Shown: positions 1-7,982 of the stretch, piece by piece
Numbering within the stretch: the stretch's first letter is position 1
Layout of the letters: each line of letters starts with the position of its first letter
Assembly: GCA_947625905.1 (NCBI GenBank)
Contig: CANQQJ010000002.1
Location: 62,001-126,000, forward strand
DNA length: 64,000 nt
Source of the DNA: an uncultured Clostridia bacterium
GTDB taxonomy: Bacteria > Bacillota > Clostridia > Monoglobales > Monoglobaceae
Direction: 5' to 3'
Notes under the pieces: generated by a model
Told to the model about the DNA's origin: nothing
Database searches by the model: none
Seen by the model: the letters and a program-made list of their open reading frames with translations, nothing else
Translations under genes and position numbers: made by a program

Positions 1-465
1 CGGTATTATCATAGAGTACATTTTAATGCTCTCGGGCAGCTTTTTGGCGTAAAAGTCCACCATGTCTATATACTCGTCCTGCGCCTGTTTGTCGGCCTTG
101 TATATCTCCATAACGCGATCGTCGGTGACCAGCAGCCGTCCCACGCCGCCCTCGCCGGTGCCCATGTCGGCGTTGCTCTCAACGATCTTGCCGAATGCGT
201 TTATGCCCTTTTTGTTTTTGTAGCCCGACGAGAAATCCGTGAAGGCGCTGCGGTACCCCACGTTGTCGGAAAGGTAGGTCTCAAAGTCGGACGCGAACTT
301 TCCCGAGCTCACGCTCTCAAGGCTCGCCTGCGGAAAATCCGCCAGAGCGCGGTTTTCTTTTTGTGAGGCGGCCTCGTCGCGCGGCAGAATGACCACCGTC
401 ACAAAGCCGGCGATCAGGAAAAGCACAAAAGCTATGACCGTTAAAATTCTTCTCGCAGTTTGCAT
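1..465 (-). CDS. DHHW-type surface polysaccharide O-acetylation protein, C-terminus outside window
   Basis: Reading frame of 155 codons that runs off the left window edge, so only the N-terminal part is seen. It starts at an ATG (465) and opens with MQTARRILTVIAF, a single membrane anchor, followed by an export-type region with the segment ENRALADFP and then FETYLSDNVGYRSAF. This arrangement is typical of DHHW/AlgJ-like proteins, which work with MBOAT acyltransferases to O-acetylate extracellular glycans; the catalytic motif would lie beyond the window, so the assignment rests on the N-terminal pattern and on the MBOAT gene 39 bp upstream in the same direction. It is probably co-transcribed with that gene. 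A DltD- or AlgX-like SGNH protein is the main alternative. Confidence 0.72.
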   Translation of the reverse strand, partial: MQTARRILTVIAFVLFLIAGFVTVVILPRDEAASQKENRALADFPQASLESVSSGKFASDFETYLSDNVGYRSAFTDFSSGYKNKKGINAFGKIVESNADMGTGEGGVGRLLVTDDRVMEIYKADKQAQDEYIDMVDFYAKKLPESIKMYSMIIP

Positions 466-504
466 TTATATTAGTCCTCTCGTAAAAATTCTCAAATTTC
501 GGCA

Positions 505-1899
505 TCAGAACCTGAAATACAGGAACGGGTTGTATGTCTCGCCCACCAGTAGCACAAAGCAGAACGCCAGCAGCGCGAACACCAGGATCGGCGCGACCAA
601 TATGTTTACCGCCTTGAGCTTGTCCGAGAACCATTCGTAAAGCTTTTTGATTATCGGCGTCGAGATAACGGCGCAGGCGATCAGCAGCCACAGGTTGGAC
701 ATGAGCGTCGTGAAGCCGTTGTAGTCGTAGAGCTTTCCGGTGCCGCCGAAGGCGCAAACGAACCAGTCGCGCAGAGAGCCGAAGTCGGTGTAGTAGAACA
801 GCGCCCAGCCCAGCACGAACACGATTATCGTGTAAAGGTGGGCGAAGAACGCAGGCAGCCGCATCAGCTTGCCTTTGAACGCCTTTTTCTCAATGACCAG
901 CAGTATGCCGTAGTAAAGGCCCCACAGCACGAAGTTCCAGCTGGCGCCGTGCCACAGTCCGGTCAGCATCCACACGAACATGATGTTGAATATCTGGTGC
1001 TTTCGATTGCCGCCCAGCGGGATGTATACATAGTCGCGGAAAAACGTGCTCAGCGACATGTGCCAGCGCCGCCAGAAATCGGTGACGTTTTTCGAAATGT
1101 ACGGATAGTTGAAGTTCTCCAGGAAGTTGAACCCGAACATGCGGCCCATGCCGATCGCCATGTCGGAATATCCCGAAAAGTCAAAGTAAATCTGGAAGGT
1201 GTAGGCGATTATGCCGACCCACGCCGAAAGCATCGACGACTCGAGCATGTTCCCGCTCAGCAGCGCCGAGACCACCGCTCCGGTGCCGTTGGCGAGGACC
1301 ACCTTTTTTATCATGCCCTGGGTGAAGCGAAGCACGCCGTACTCAAAGCCCTTGAGCGTGACTTTTCGGTCGTTGATCTGCTTTTCGATGTCGATATAGC
1401 GCACAATGGGGCCCGCCACAAGCTGGGGGAACATCGAGACGTAGCACAAAAAGTTTATCGGATTTCTCTGGACCTTGACCTCGCCTCTGTACATGTCTAT
1501 GCAGTACGACAGAGTCTGGAAGGTGTAGAACGAGATGCCGAGCGGGAGTGAAAAGTTATAAAACGGAATGTTCAGATGAAAGGCGGAGTTCACGCAGTCA
1601 ACTATCCAGCCCGTGTATTTAAACACCGCCAGCTGGCCGAGGTTGATGAACAGCGCCAGGATAAGCGCCAGCCTCGCCTGCCATCTGCCGAAATATTTGT
1701 TTATAACAAGGCCGCAGACATAAGCGACCGCGGCGCTGAGAATAAGCAGAACGACCCAGACGGGCTCGCCCCAGGCGTAAAATATCAGCGACGCGATAAC
1801 CAGTACCACGTTCCTGTAGGTCACGTTTCCGTTCCAAAAATAAAACAGAAGCACGACCGGCAGAAATATGCACATAAACAACAAGCTTGAAAATACCAT
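505..1899 (-). CDS. MBOAT family O-acyltransferase (AlgI/PatA-like)
   Basis: Polytopic membrane protein of 464 residues. I start it at ATG 1899 (MVFSSLLFMCIFLPVV), which has a GGGGAG site just upstream; the longer open frame has no such signal. The family signature GLWHGASWNFVLWG, with the presumed catalytic His at about residue 317, and the upstream DFWRRWHMSLSTFFRDYVY block are those of AlgI-type MBOAT proteins. Such proteins pass acetyl groups across the membrane to a partner that modifies an exported polysaccharide. The partner here is likely the DHHW-type gene immediately downstream. A strong promoter lies at 1987-2015. The glycan being modified cannot be told from the sequence. Confidence 0.93.
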   Translation of the reverse strand: MVFSSLLFMCIFLPVVLLFYFWNGNVTYRNVVLVIASLIFYAWGEPVWVVLLILSAAVAYVCGLVINKYFGRWQARLALILALFINLGQLAVFKYTGWIVDCVNSAFHLNIPFYNFSLPLGISFYTFQTLSYCIDMYRGEVKVQRNPINFLCYVSMFPQLVAGPIVRYIDIEKQINDRKVTLKGFEYGVLRFTQGMIKKVVLANGTGAVVSALLSGNMLESSMLSAWVGIIAYTFQIYFDFSGYSDMAIGMGRMFGFNFLENFNYPYISKNVTDFWRRWHMSLSTFFRDYVYIPLGGNRKHQIFNIMFVWMLTGLWHGASWNFVLWGLYYGILLVIEKKAFKGKLMRLPAFFAHLYTIIVFVLGWALFYYTDFGSLRDWFVCAFGGTGKLYDYNGFTTLMSNLWLLIACAVISTPIIKKLYEWFSDKLKAVNILVAPILVFALLAFCFVLLVGETYNPFLYFRF

Positions 1900-1986
1900 A
1901 TTTTTCTCCCCAATAGCATATAACATATATAAAGTGCGGCGCCGCGCGGCGGTGCGCATAAAAACCCACTTTAAAATATAAAAGAG

Positions 1987-2015
1987 ATTATACCATCTTT
2001 TGCCCTTATTGTCAA
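1987..2015 (-). promoter_or_regulatory. Sigma-70-type promoter of the MBOAT/DHHW operon
   Basis: On the minus strand the sequence shows TTGACA, a 17-base spacer and TATAAT, a perfect match to the vegetative consensus. It lies 88 bases upstream of the MBOAT start codon. This part of the 301-base gap between the MBOAT gene and the first pectate lyase is otherwise A/T-rich. Confidence 0.85.
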
Positions 2016-2065
2016 ATAAAATTATGTTTTTTTGTTTGCGAAAACCGGGAAAAAGCGGGACCATA

Positions 2066-2080
2066 CGCCGAGGCTCGGCG
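2066..2080. promoter_or_regulatory. Short perfect palindrome between two divergent promoters
   Basis: CGCCGAG-G-CTCGGCG is a 7-bp inverted repeat around one base, sitting in A/T-rich DNA between the MBOAT promoter and the pectate lyase promoter. It could be a regulator binding site for either gene. No function can be shown from the sequence alone. Confidence 0.3.
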
Positions 2081-2140
2081 ATTTATTATTGATTTATTGT
2101 CCAATAAAACAGAAATATTGCTCAACATTCCACAATTTAT

Positions 2141-2168
2141 TTGAAGATAGCGAATAATAATATATAAT
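2141..2168 (+). promoter_or_regulatory. Putative promoter of the first pectate lyase gene
   Basis: TTGAAG, 16 bases, TATAAT, followed after about 20 bases by a GAAAGAAGTG ribosome site and the ATG at 2201. Confidence 0.55.
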
Positions 2169-2200
2169 TATTGTATATTTGTTCCGAAAGAAGTGATATT

Positions 2201-5200
2201 ATGAAATTTAAAAGAAAATTAATGAGCGTTTTGCTTTCGGCCGTTATGATCGCGGGAAGCTTTGCTGCGCCCGTTATGCCCGCGGCCGCCGAAGGCTCGT
2301 CGCTGCTGCCGGCGTTCCCGGGAGCCGAGGGCGCGGGAAAATACGCGACCGGCGGCCGAGGCGGCACTGTGCGCCATGTCACAAATCTGAACTCAAGCGG
2401 CGAGGGCTCGTTCCGCGAGGCCGCGAGCCATTCCAACAGTATTATTGTGTTTGACGTGGGCGGAACGATCGATCTGAAAAATAAAGACCTGGTTGTCAGC
2501 GGCAACGTCACCGTAGCCGGACAGACGGCGCCGGGCGGAAAGGGTATCACCGTCAGAAACGGAAAGATCGGCATGGGCGGCGACAATATCATAATAAGAT
2601 TCGTAAGCTCGCGCCCCGGCGAGAAGGGCACCGAGTCCGATTACGACGCGTGGGGCGGCAGCAAGGGCTCCAACTCGATAATTGATCACTGCTCCATAGG
2701 CTTTGCGAACGACGAGCAGTTCGGACTTTATTCGAGCAATATGCACCAGACCGTGCAGTACACCATAATAGGCCCGTCAAACTGCGTTTCGTACCATTCA
2801 AAGGGCGCTCACGGATTCGGAGCCATGTTCGGAAAGGGCCAAAACTCGTGGCACCACAATCTTCTCTGCCACAGTCTGTCCAGAAACTTCCGCGGCAAGG
2901 TCGAAAAGGGCAGCGAGCCGATGGACTTTACCAACAACGTCATATACGACTGGGGCTATCAGACAGCCTACGGGACCTTGGGACACATCAACTATGCCAA
3001 CAACTATTTAAAGGCGGGTCCGTCGACCAAAAAGGGTTACAGGTTCCTCAACAATTCCAGCGGTTCCAGCCGTGAGAATTATCGGTTTTATATAACCGGA
3101 AACACCATGAGGAAAAAGGACGACAGTTATTACAACAAAGACATAGAGAACAACAACCAGTGGCTGGGCGTCGAGGGATTCAACGAGTCGGTGTACCGCG
3201 CAAGCGAGCCGTTTAAGGTCCCCGCGGTAAACGGCGAGGACGCCACCACCTTAAGCGGCATGGACACCGCCGAGGAAGGCTACAAAAAGGTCGTAAGATA
3301 CTCGGGAGCGGGCGTTCATCCCGCGGATAATACGGCAAGCGGCTATAACTACGAAAATGATACCACAAGACCTCTGATAGACGCTCGGGTCCTCTATGAG
3401 ACATACACGGGCACGGGCTCGCTTACCGGCGCCAGAGATTTCAGCACGGTAAAGGACGGTTCGGTAAACAGCGCCATAAAAACATACGGTATACAGCATA
3501 TAAATTATGATGATTATTATCCCGCAAAAAGCACCGAGCAGCCGCCCGCGGATTCGGACAACGACGGCATGCCCGACGAGTGGGAAAACGCCAGAGGTCT
3601 GAACCCTTCAAAGAATGATTCAAAAGACGATTACCTGGGACAGGGCTACACCAATATAGAGTATTATCTCAACGACCTGACAGTCGACGCGTTCCCGCCC
3701 GGGGTCGTTACAGAGTCTGAGCCCGTGGGCAATTACGCGGGCTATGCCGACGCGAGAGCCGACGCCGACGCGATAAAGCTGACCGACGCTCTTGTTGTAA
3801 AGCCCGAGGATCTGCCGCTGCCGACGGTCGGAGCAAAAAAAGGCAGCGTTATCACATGGGCGAGCGCTTCCGACGCGATCGAGATAACCGACAACAAAGT
3901 GACCGCGGTCAACCGTCCCGAGGGCGACAACGAGGCCGTGTCGCTGATGGCGGAGATATTTAACACCGATTACACTATGAAAAAATACTTTACCGTCACG
4001 GTCAAGTCCACCACGACCCGATGGATCGCTTCGGAGAGCGACAGCGGCAAGGGGCCGGGCGACAGCCTGATGGAGGGGCTTTATCCTCTGGAAACAATGA
4101 CCGGCAAAAAAGTCGATTCTTACTCCGTAAACGGGACCGACCTCAGCGGGACCTACGGATATTATATCGCGGGCGGCGCCAACGGAACTTGGGATAAGAC
4201 CGCCGGAACAGCCTCGGGATCGGGATTTAAGTACACTCCGGTCGAGGACGGATATGTGACGATGTATATAAGCTCCCTCGGTACCGCTCCGAGCGACACA
4301 AATCCGAGCGGCTCCGAAAAGCACGCGTATATTGTCGAAGAGGGAGCGAAAACTCAAGAGGACGACTGCCTTGCCGATATTTCGGCCGTCGGCGAAAACG
4401 CGATGCTGACCGCTCCGGTCAAGGCGGGACACACTTATTATCTGTATGTCGCCGGCTCCAAGGGCAGGTATGTCGGAGTGACCTTCGGCAGGACCGGCGC
4501 GGTGAACATGTGGATGGCGAAAACGAGCGCGGCATTGGGCGGCACTCTGATGAAGGGTCTGACCGTCAACGACGACATGACCTACACGGCAAAGAAAAAT
4601 CCTCTGTCGATCGGGGGCGTTGACGGTTTTACCGGATATATCTCAAACCCCGAGCACAATTCAAGTCCGGACGGAAAATCGGGAAGCTCTATGACGTATA
4701 CTCCCGACATGGACGGAATAATCACGGTCTACTATAAAGTGAACAGCGGAAAGACGTTTAAGATAAACGACGAAAACGGAAATACGATAGCGGCGTACAC
4801 AAACGAGCCGCCGATCGAGCCCGGAGAAACGCCGAACCCCAACGCGGATTACCCGAGCGAGTATACCTCGACTTCGGCGGAGCTGCGGGGCGGCGCCACG
4901 TACTATATCTTCACGGCGGGTTCCAAGGGCGAGTATTACGGCGCGGCGTTTGAGCCCGCCGAGATCGGGGAACCGCCCGAGGCGACAGCGTCACCGGCGC
5001 CGTCAAACGCTCCCGCGCCGAGCGGCACGGAGAGTCCGAAACCCACAAACGGACCCGAGTTCAAATTCATCCAGGGCGGCGAGAAGGTCGAAAGCTTTAC
5101 CGACGGCGAGGTAACGTTTGCCGTATCCGGCTTGGATGATCCATGCAGCATAATTATCGCGGGATATGACGAGGACGGCGCGCTGATCGGCGCGAATATC

Positions 5201-5344
5201 GAAGAGTATGATCCGGCATCGGGCGAGGCTTCGGCGGCATTGACGGCCGCGGCCGATACCGCGGAGATCCGCGGATTTATCTGGAGCGGCACCGAGAACA
5301 TTAAGCCGGTGTCGAGCGTTTACAATAAGATAAACAGGAAGTAA
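2201..5344 (+). CDS. Secreted multidomain pectate lyase (PL1-like)
   Basis: 1047-residue exported protein starting at ATG 2201 (MKFKRKLMSVLL). Residues 1-30 form a signal peptide ending near AAAEG. Residues 34-430 are a right-handed beta-helix pectate lyase: LPAFPGAEGAGKYATGGRGG and the N-L-x-S-G-E-G-S-F-R block, then IIDHCSIGFANDEQ (calcium-site aspartates) and SRNFRGK, which carries the two arginines of the family's active-site region. A dockerin/EF-hand-like calcium loop (DSDNDGMPDEWE) follows at about 452, then an atrophied bacterial Ig-like domain (514-602), two related beta-sandwich modules ending in AGSKGxYxG (607-765 and 769-917), a Pro/Ser/Thr linker and a C-terminal module (954-1047) with RGFIWSGTENIKP. 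It should cut polygalacturonate by beta-elimination outside the cell. Confidence 0.92.
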   Translation: MKFKRKLMSVLLSAVMIAGSFAAPVMPAAAEGSSLLPAFPGAEGAGKYATGGRGGTVRHVTNLNSSGEGSFREAASHSNSIIVFDVGGTIDLKNKDLVVSGNVTVAGQTAPGGKGITVRNGKIGMGGDNIIIRFVSSRPGEKGTESDYDAWGGSKGSNSIIDHCSIGFANDEQFGLYSSNMHQTVQYTIIGPSNCVSYHSKGAHGFGAMFGKGQNSWHHNLLCHSLSRNFRGKVEKGSEPMDFTNNVIYDWGYQTAYGTLGHINYANNYLKAGPSTKKGYRFLNNSSGSSRENYRFYITGNTMRKKDDSYYNKDIENNNQWLGVEGFNESVYRASEPFKVPAVNGEDATTLSGMDTAEEGYKKVVRYSGAGVHPADNTASGYNYENDTTRPLIDARVLYETYTGTGSLTGARDFSTVKDGSVNSAIKTYGIQHINYDDYYPAKSTEQPPADSDNDGMPDEWENARGLNPSKNDSKDDYLGQGYTNIEYYLNDLTVDAFPPGVVTESEPVGNYAGYADARADADAIKLTDALVVKPEDLPLPTVGAKKGSVITWASASDAIEITDNKVTAVNRPEGDNEAVSLMAEIFNTDYTMKKYFTVTVKSTTTRWIASESDSGKGPGDSLMEGLYPLETMTGKKVDSYSVNGTDLSGTYGYYIAGGANGTWDKTAGTASGSGFKYTPVEDGYVTMYISSLGTAPSDTNPSGSEKHAYIVEEGAKTQEDDCLADISAVGENAMLTAPVKAGHTYYLYVAGSKGRYVGVTFGRTGAVNMWMAKTSAALGGTLMKGLTVNDDMTYTAKKNPLSIGGVDGFTGYISNPEHNSSPDGKSGSSMTYTPDMDGIITVYYKVNSGKTFKINDENGNTIAAYTNEPPIEPGETPNPNADYPSEYTSTSAELRGGATYYIFTAGSKGEYYGAAFEPAEIGEPPEATASPAPSNAPAPSGTESPKPTNGPEFKFIQGGEKVESFTDGEVTFAVSGLDDPCSIIIAGYDEDGALIGANIEEYDPASGEASAALTAAADTAEIRGFIWSGTENIKPVSSVYNKINRK

Positions 5345-5355
5345 GGAAAACAAAA

Positions 5356-5457
5356 GCGGGCGGATAATATCCGCCCCTACGGGTGTCTATGACGTATCGT
5401 ATCATCGTAACCGCATGAACTTCGCCAAATCCGTAGGGGCGGCAATCTGCCGCCCGC
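5356..5457. repeat. MITE/REP-like element with 25-bp inverted ends
   Basis: Two 25-bp units face each other, one inverted at 5356-5380 and one direct at 5433-5457, separated by 52 bases. Each unit is itself palindromic (GTAGGGGCGG ... CCGCCCGC) and the two match at 20 of 25 positions. A third copy in the orientation of the second unit lies at 51727-51751. It sits between the pectate lyase and the next gene and may also end transcription. Confidence 0.7.
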
Positions 5458-5510
5458 CTCCCCATCCTAAAAGGAATGGGAGGCTATTGATGGAGGTACA
5501 GGAGGTTTTT

Positions 5511-6476
5511 ATGAAGGTTTCAATAATCGGGACGGGGCATATCGCTCATTCGATGGCGAGGGCGGTGAAGCTCACGGAGGACGCGGAGCTTTACGCCGCG
5601 GCGTCAAGGACGATGGAGGCGGCGGAGAAATTCGCGAAAGAATTTGATATTCCCAAGGCCTATGGCAGCTATGACGAGCTGATCGAGGACCCTGAAGTCG
5701 AGCTGGCGTATGTCGCCACGATCCATCCTCTCCACTACGAGCTTTCCAAAAAGCTGCTGGAGCGGGGAAAGAGCGTGCTGTGCGAAAAGCCGATATGCTT
5801 AAACCGCGCACAGGCGGAGGATCTGTTCAAAACCGCGAGAGAGCATAACGCCTTTATATGCGAGGCGGTTTGGACCAGATTTTTCCCGTGGGCACGCGAG
5901 ATAAAAGAGATCATTTCGAGCGGCGTGATAGGAAGCCCCGTGATGCTGCAGTCGAACTTCGGCTCCAAAAAGACGGGTTCTGTTTGGATACACGACCCGA
6001 AGCTCGGCGGAGGCGCGCTGCTTGATCTGGGGATCTACAACGTGACCGCGGCGTCGATGCTGCTGGGCGATGATTTTGAGATCGAGTATAGCGCGGGAGC
6101 TTTGTCCGACGAGGGCGTCGATAACCACAGCTTGACCGTGATCCGGTACAAAAACGGCGTGACGGGCACTTTGATGTGCTGCACCGACATGTGCACGGAT
6201 TCAAAGATCACATTGATGTGCGAAAACGGGATTATCGAGATCGCGGGACCGTCGAACTGGAAAAGCGCCAAGGTATATAACGAGAAAAAAGAGCTCATCC
6301 GCAAGATCGCTCCAAAGTTTGAATCAGGCTATGTATACGAGCTCGAAGCCTGCATTAAGGCAATAAACGACGGAAAGATCGAGTGCGCGGAAATGCCGCA
6401 TAACGAGAGCTTGTTCGTGCTGGGCGTTATGGACGAGATGCGCGTCCGCTGGGGAATGAAGTATCCCGGAGAATAA
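5511..6476 (+). CDS. Gfo/Idh/MocA family NAD(P)-dependent oxidoreductase
   Basis: 321 residues from ATG 5511, placed 5 bases after a perfect AGGAGG; longer in-frame starts fall inside the upstream repeat and are rejected. The N-terminus KVSIIGTGHIAHSMARAV is the Rossmann GxGxxA/G nucleotide site, followed by the family block VLCEKPICLN containing the conserved E-K-P, and the C-terminal half has the usual substrate domain (GGGALLDLGIYNV with the catalytic-region D-x-G). Relatives oxidise or reduce sugars and cyclitols in the cytoplasm. The substrate is unknown; its place behind a pectate lyase gene suggests, but does not prove, a role with pectin-derived sugars. A terminator follows at once. 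Confidence 0.93.
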   Translation: MKVSIIGTGHIAHSMARAVKLTEDAELYAAASRTMEAAEKFAKEFDIPKAYGSYDELIEDPEVELAYVATIHPLHYELSKKLLERGKSVLCEKPICLNRAQAEDLFKTAREHNAFICEAVWTRFFPWAREIKEIISSGVIGSPVMLQSNFGSKKTGSVWIHDPKLGGGALLDLGIYNVTAASMLLGDDFEIEYSAGALSDEGVDNHSLTVIRYKNGVTGTLMCCTDMCTDSKITLMCENGIIEIAGPSNWKSAKVYNEKKELIRKIAPKFESGYVYELEACIKAINDGKIECAEMPHNESLFVLGVMDEMRVRWGMKYPGE

Positions 6477-6487
6477 AAACAATAAAA

Positions 6488-6525
6488 CAAGGCGGATCCA
6501 AAGTGAAGCGATCCGCCTTGTTTTT
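6488..6525. terminator. Bidirectional rho-independent terminator
   Basis: CAAGGCGGATC and its perfect complement GATCCGCCTTG enclose an 11-base loop and are flanked by A-rich and T-rich runs. It ends both the oxidoreductase gene and the convergent gene at 6535-7026. Confidence 0.9.
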
Positions 6526-6534
6526 GTCTGCTTG

Positions 6535-7026
6535 TTATGATCTTGCTATGCCTTCGGGGCCTATGTACCTTGACTTGCCATATCCCAGAATAAGCACGAA
6601 TATGGGCCACAGGAAGAGCATGCCCACGGTGTATCCCGCGCCGTGTCCGTATGACTTCGAGATCTTGTGGTACGAGATTATCGTGAGTACCAGAACGATG
6701 ATCGCGGATACGAGAAGCAGGAGCGTGTAGAGCATAACGTCGGGGAAGTTTTGGTTCAAAGACGTGAACACGCCGTATACAACAGCGACTATCAGCGAGA
6801 TCCAGAACCACGATGTTTTCCATGTCAGCTTATACATGACGTATTGGTTGTATAACGGGATTATGCTCTTCCAGCCGGGCTCGCCCGCCTTGGTGAACAT
6901 TTTCCAGTACGCGATTATTTGGAATATCCACAGAATGACCGCGCACGCGGCTATAAAGCCAAGTACGCTTCCGACAGCTATTCCGCCCAAAGCGTCATTC
7001 GAAATGGGTGCCGTAGCAGAATTCAT
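6535..7026 (-). CDS. DUF5684-type small membrane protein
   Basis: 163 residues from ATG 7026, with AAGGAGG 8 bases upstream. It has an N-terminal membrane segment (GSVLGFIAACAVILW), then the conserved cytoplasmic patch YWKMFTKAGEPGWKSIIP-LYN typical of the DUF5684 family, and three further hydrophobic segments. Proteins of this family are sometimes annotated as signal-peptidase-like, but there is no Ser/Lys catalytic dyad here. Function unknown. It is a single-gene unit with its own promoter. Confidence 0.85.
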   Translation of the reverse strand: MNSATAPISNDALGGIAVGSVLGFIAACAVILWIFQIIAYWKMFTKAGEPGWKSIIPLYNQYVMYKLTWKTSWFWISLIVAVVYGVFTSLNQNFPDVMLYTLLLLVSAIIVLVLTIISYHKISKSYGHGAGYTVGMLFLWPIFVLILGYGKSRYIGPEGIARS

Positions 7027-7075
7027 AGTTTTACCTCCTTAATAAATTTGTTGATTAATATTTGTTTGTGATTTT

Positions 7076-7104
7076 ATTGTATCATATTTTTTATTAAAAA
7101 ACAA
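7076..7104 (-). promoter_or_regulatory. Promoter of the DUF5684 gene
   Basis: Minus strand TTGTTT, 17 bases, TACAAT, 50 bases upstream of the ATG at 7026. Confidence 0.6.
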
Positions 7105-7170
7105 TATCATTTAAGTTAAAATATTGTGCGCTTTGCGGTCCCTCCGCTTGCTTGTTTTGCCGCGAGCGGC

Positions 7171-7200
7171 AAAAAGCCCGCCTTGCGGCGGGCGGGTTTT
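7171..7200 (-). terminator. Terminator of the RpiB-family gene
   Basis: On the minus strand GCCCGCC, a GCAA loop and GGCGGGC are followed by TTTTT, directly after the stop codon of the isomerase gene at 7200. Confidence 0.85.
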
Positions 7201-7838
7201 TAGCTTAAAACGCCTTTCAGGTACTCGGCGATCTCGGGGTCTTTGCAGCTTCCGAAGAACAGCTCCGAGAACTTTTCGCCGCTGATTGTCTTTTTCAAAA
7301 AGTCTTGGTCGATGTTTTTGAGCACGTACATGATGTCGTGATGCGTGATCTTTTTGACCTCGTCCAGTATCTTCTTGTTGGCCTGCTCGGGCACCGCTCT
7401 CTCTTTGGGATAGCCGCCGCCCATCTCGTCGCACAGCAGCTTCTCGAAGGTGTAGTCGAGATTCAGCTCGGCGCCCCAGCCGAAGCCCTGCGCGAACGGC
7501 ATTGCTATGGCGTTGCCGTTGTTCACCTGGCCGAACAGATACGCGTCCAGCGGGCTTGTAACGTGTCCGCAAAGCACACCGGGGAACGAGTTGAGCGCCA
7601 GCATCGCGCCCTCGCCCGTGCCGCAGCCGGTAACCACAAAGTCCGCCGCGCCGGAGTTCAGCAGGATCGCCGCCAGCAGTCCGTTCATAACATACGTGAG
7701 CTGCGCCTCGTCGTCAGCGCTGTACATGCCGTAGTTAACGACTTCGTGCCCCATAGGCTCGGCGACCTTCTTAAGCGACGCATAGATCACGCCGTTCTTT
7801 GCGGCCTGAGAGTTTTCGTTGATCAAAGCTATTTTCAT
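7200..7838 (-). CDS. RpiB/LacA/LacB family sugar-phosphate isomerase
   Basis: 212 residues from ATG 7838 with an AGGAGCG site upstream. The N-terminus MKIALINENSQAAKN and the block DFVVTGCGTGEGAMLALNSFPGVLCGH match RpiB/LacAB isomerases, in which the Cys of the GCGTG stretch takes part in catalysis. It is longer than RpiB itself (about 150 residues), with an extra C-terminal helical part from residue 150 on. Members of this longer group often occur with uronate or pectin catabolism genes, which fits the pectate lyases near by; the exact substrate is unknown. It is transcribed divergently from the GH106-like gene and the two promoters overlap. Confidence 0.85.
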   Translation of the reverse strand: MKIALINENSQAAKNGVIYASLKKVAEPMGHEVVNYGMYSADDEAQLTYVMNGLLAAILLNSGAADFVVTGCGTGEGAMLALNSFPGVLCGHVTSPLDAYLFGQVNNGNAIAMPFAQGFGWGAELNLDYTFEKLLCDEMGGGYPKERAVPEQANKKILDEVKKITHHDIMYVLKNIDQDFLKKTISGEKFSELFFGSCKDPEIAEYLKGVLS

Positions 7839-7874
7839 TTTGATTCGCTCCTTTGTAAAAATTTAAAAAAACTG

Positions 7875-7903
7875 TTTATTTTTTTTCGCACTTATAGTAT
7901 AAT
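7875..7903 (+). promoter_or_regulatory. Possible promoter of the GH106-like gene
   Basis: TTTATT, 17 bases, TATAAT. The -35 is weak. Its -10 overlaps the -10 of the opposite promoter at 7896-7924. Confidence 0.4.
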
Positions 7904-7924
7904 AATAATTGACCGTTTTGTCAA
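7896..7924 (-). promoter_or_regulatory. Promoter of the RpiB-family gene
   Basis: Minus strand TTGACA, 17 bases, TATACT, 58 bases upstream of the isomerase start. Confidence 0.75.
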
Positions 7925-7982
7925 CTTCAAAAATGCAATTACCGGCCGCGCCGCGGACGGTGGTTACTTAAGGAGAAATGCC

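Noticed and set aside
838-1551. 237-codon plus-strand frame inside the MBOAT gene
   Set aside because: Antisense to a polytopic membrane protein; its composition is that of a complement shadow.
7305-7982. Upstream extension of the GH106-like frame
   Set aside because: It runs antisense through the isomerase gene and across two promoters; AAGGAGA fixes the start at 7983.
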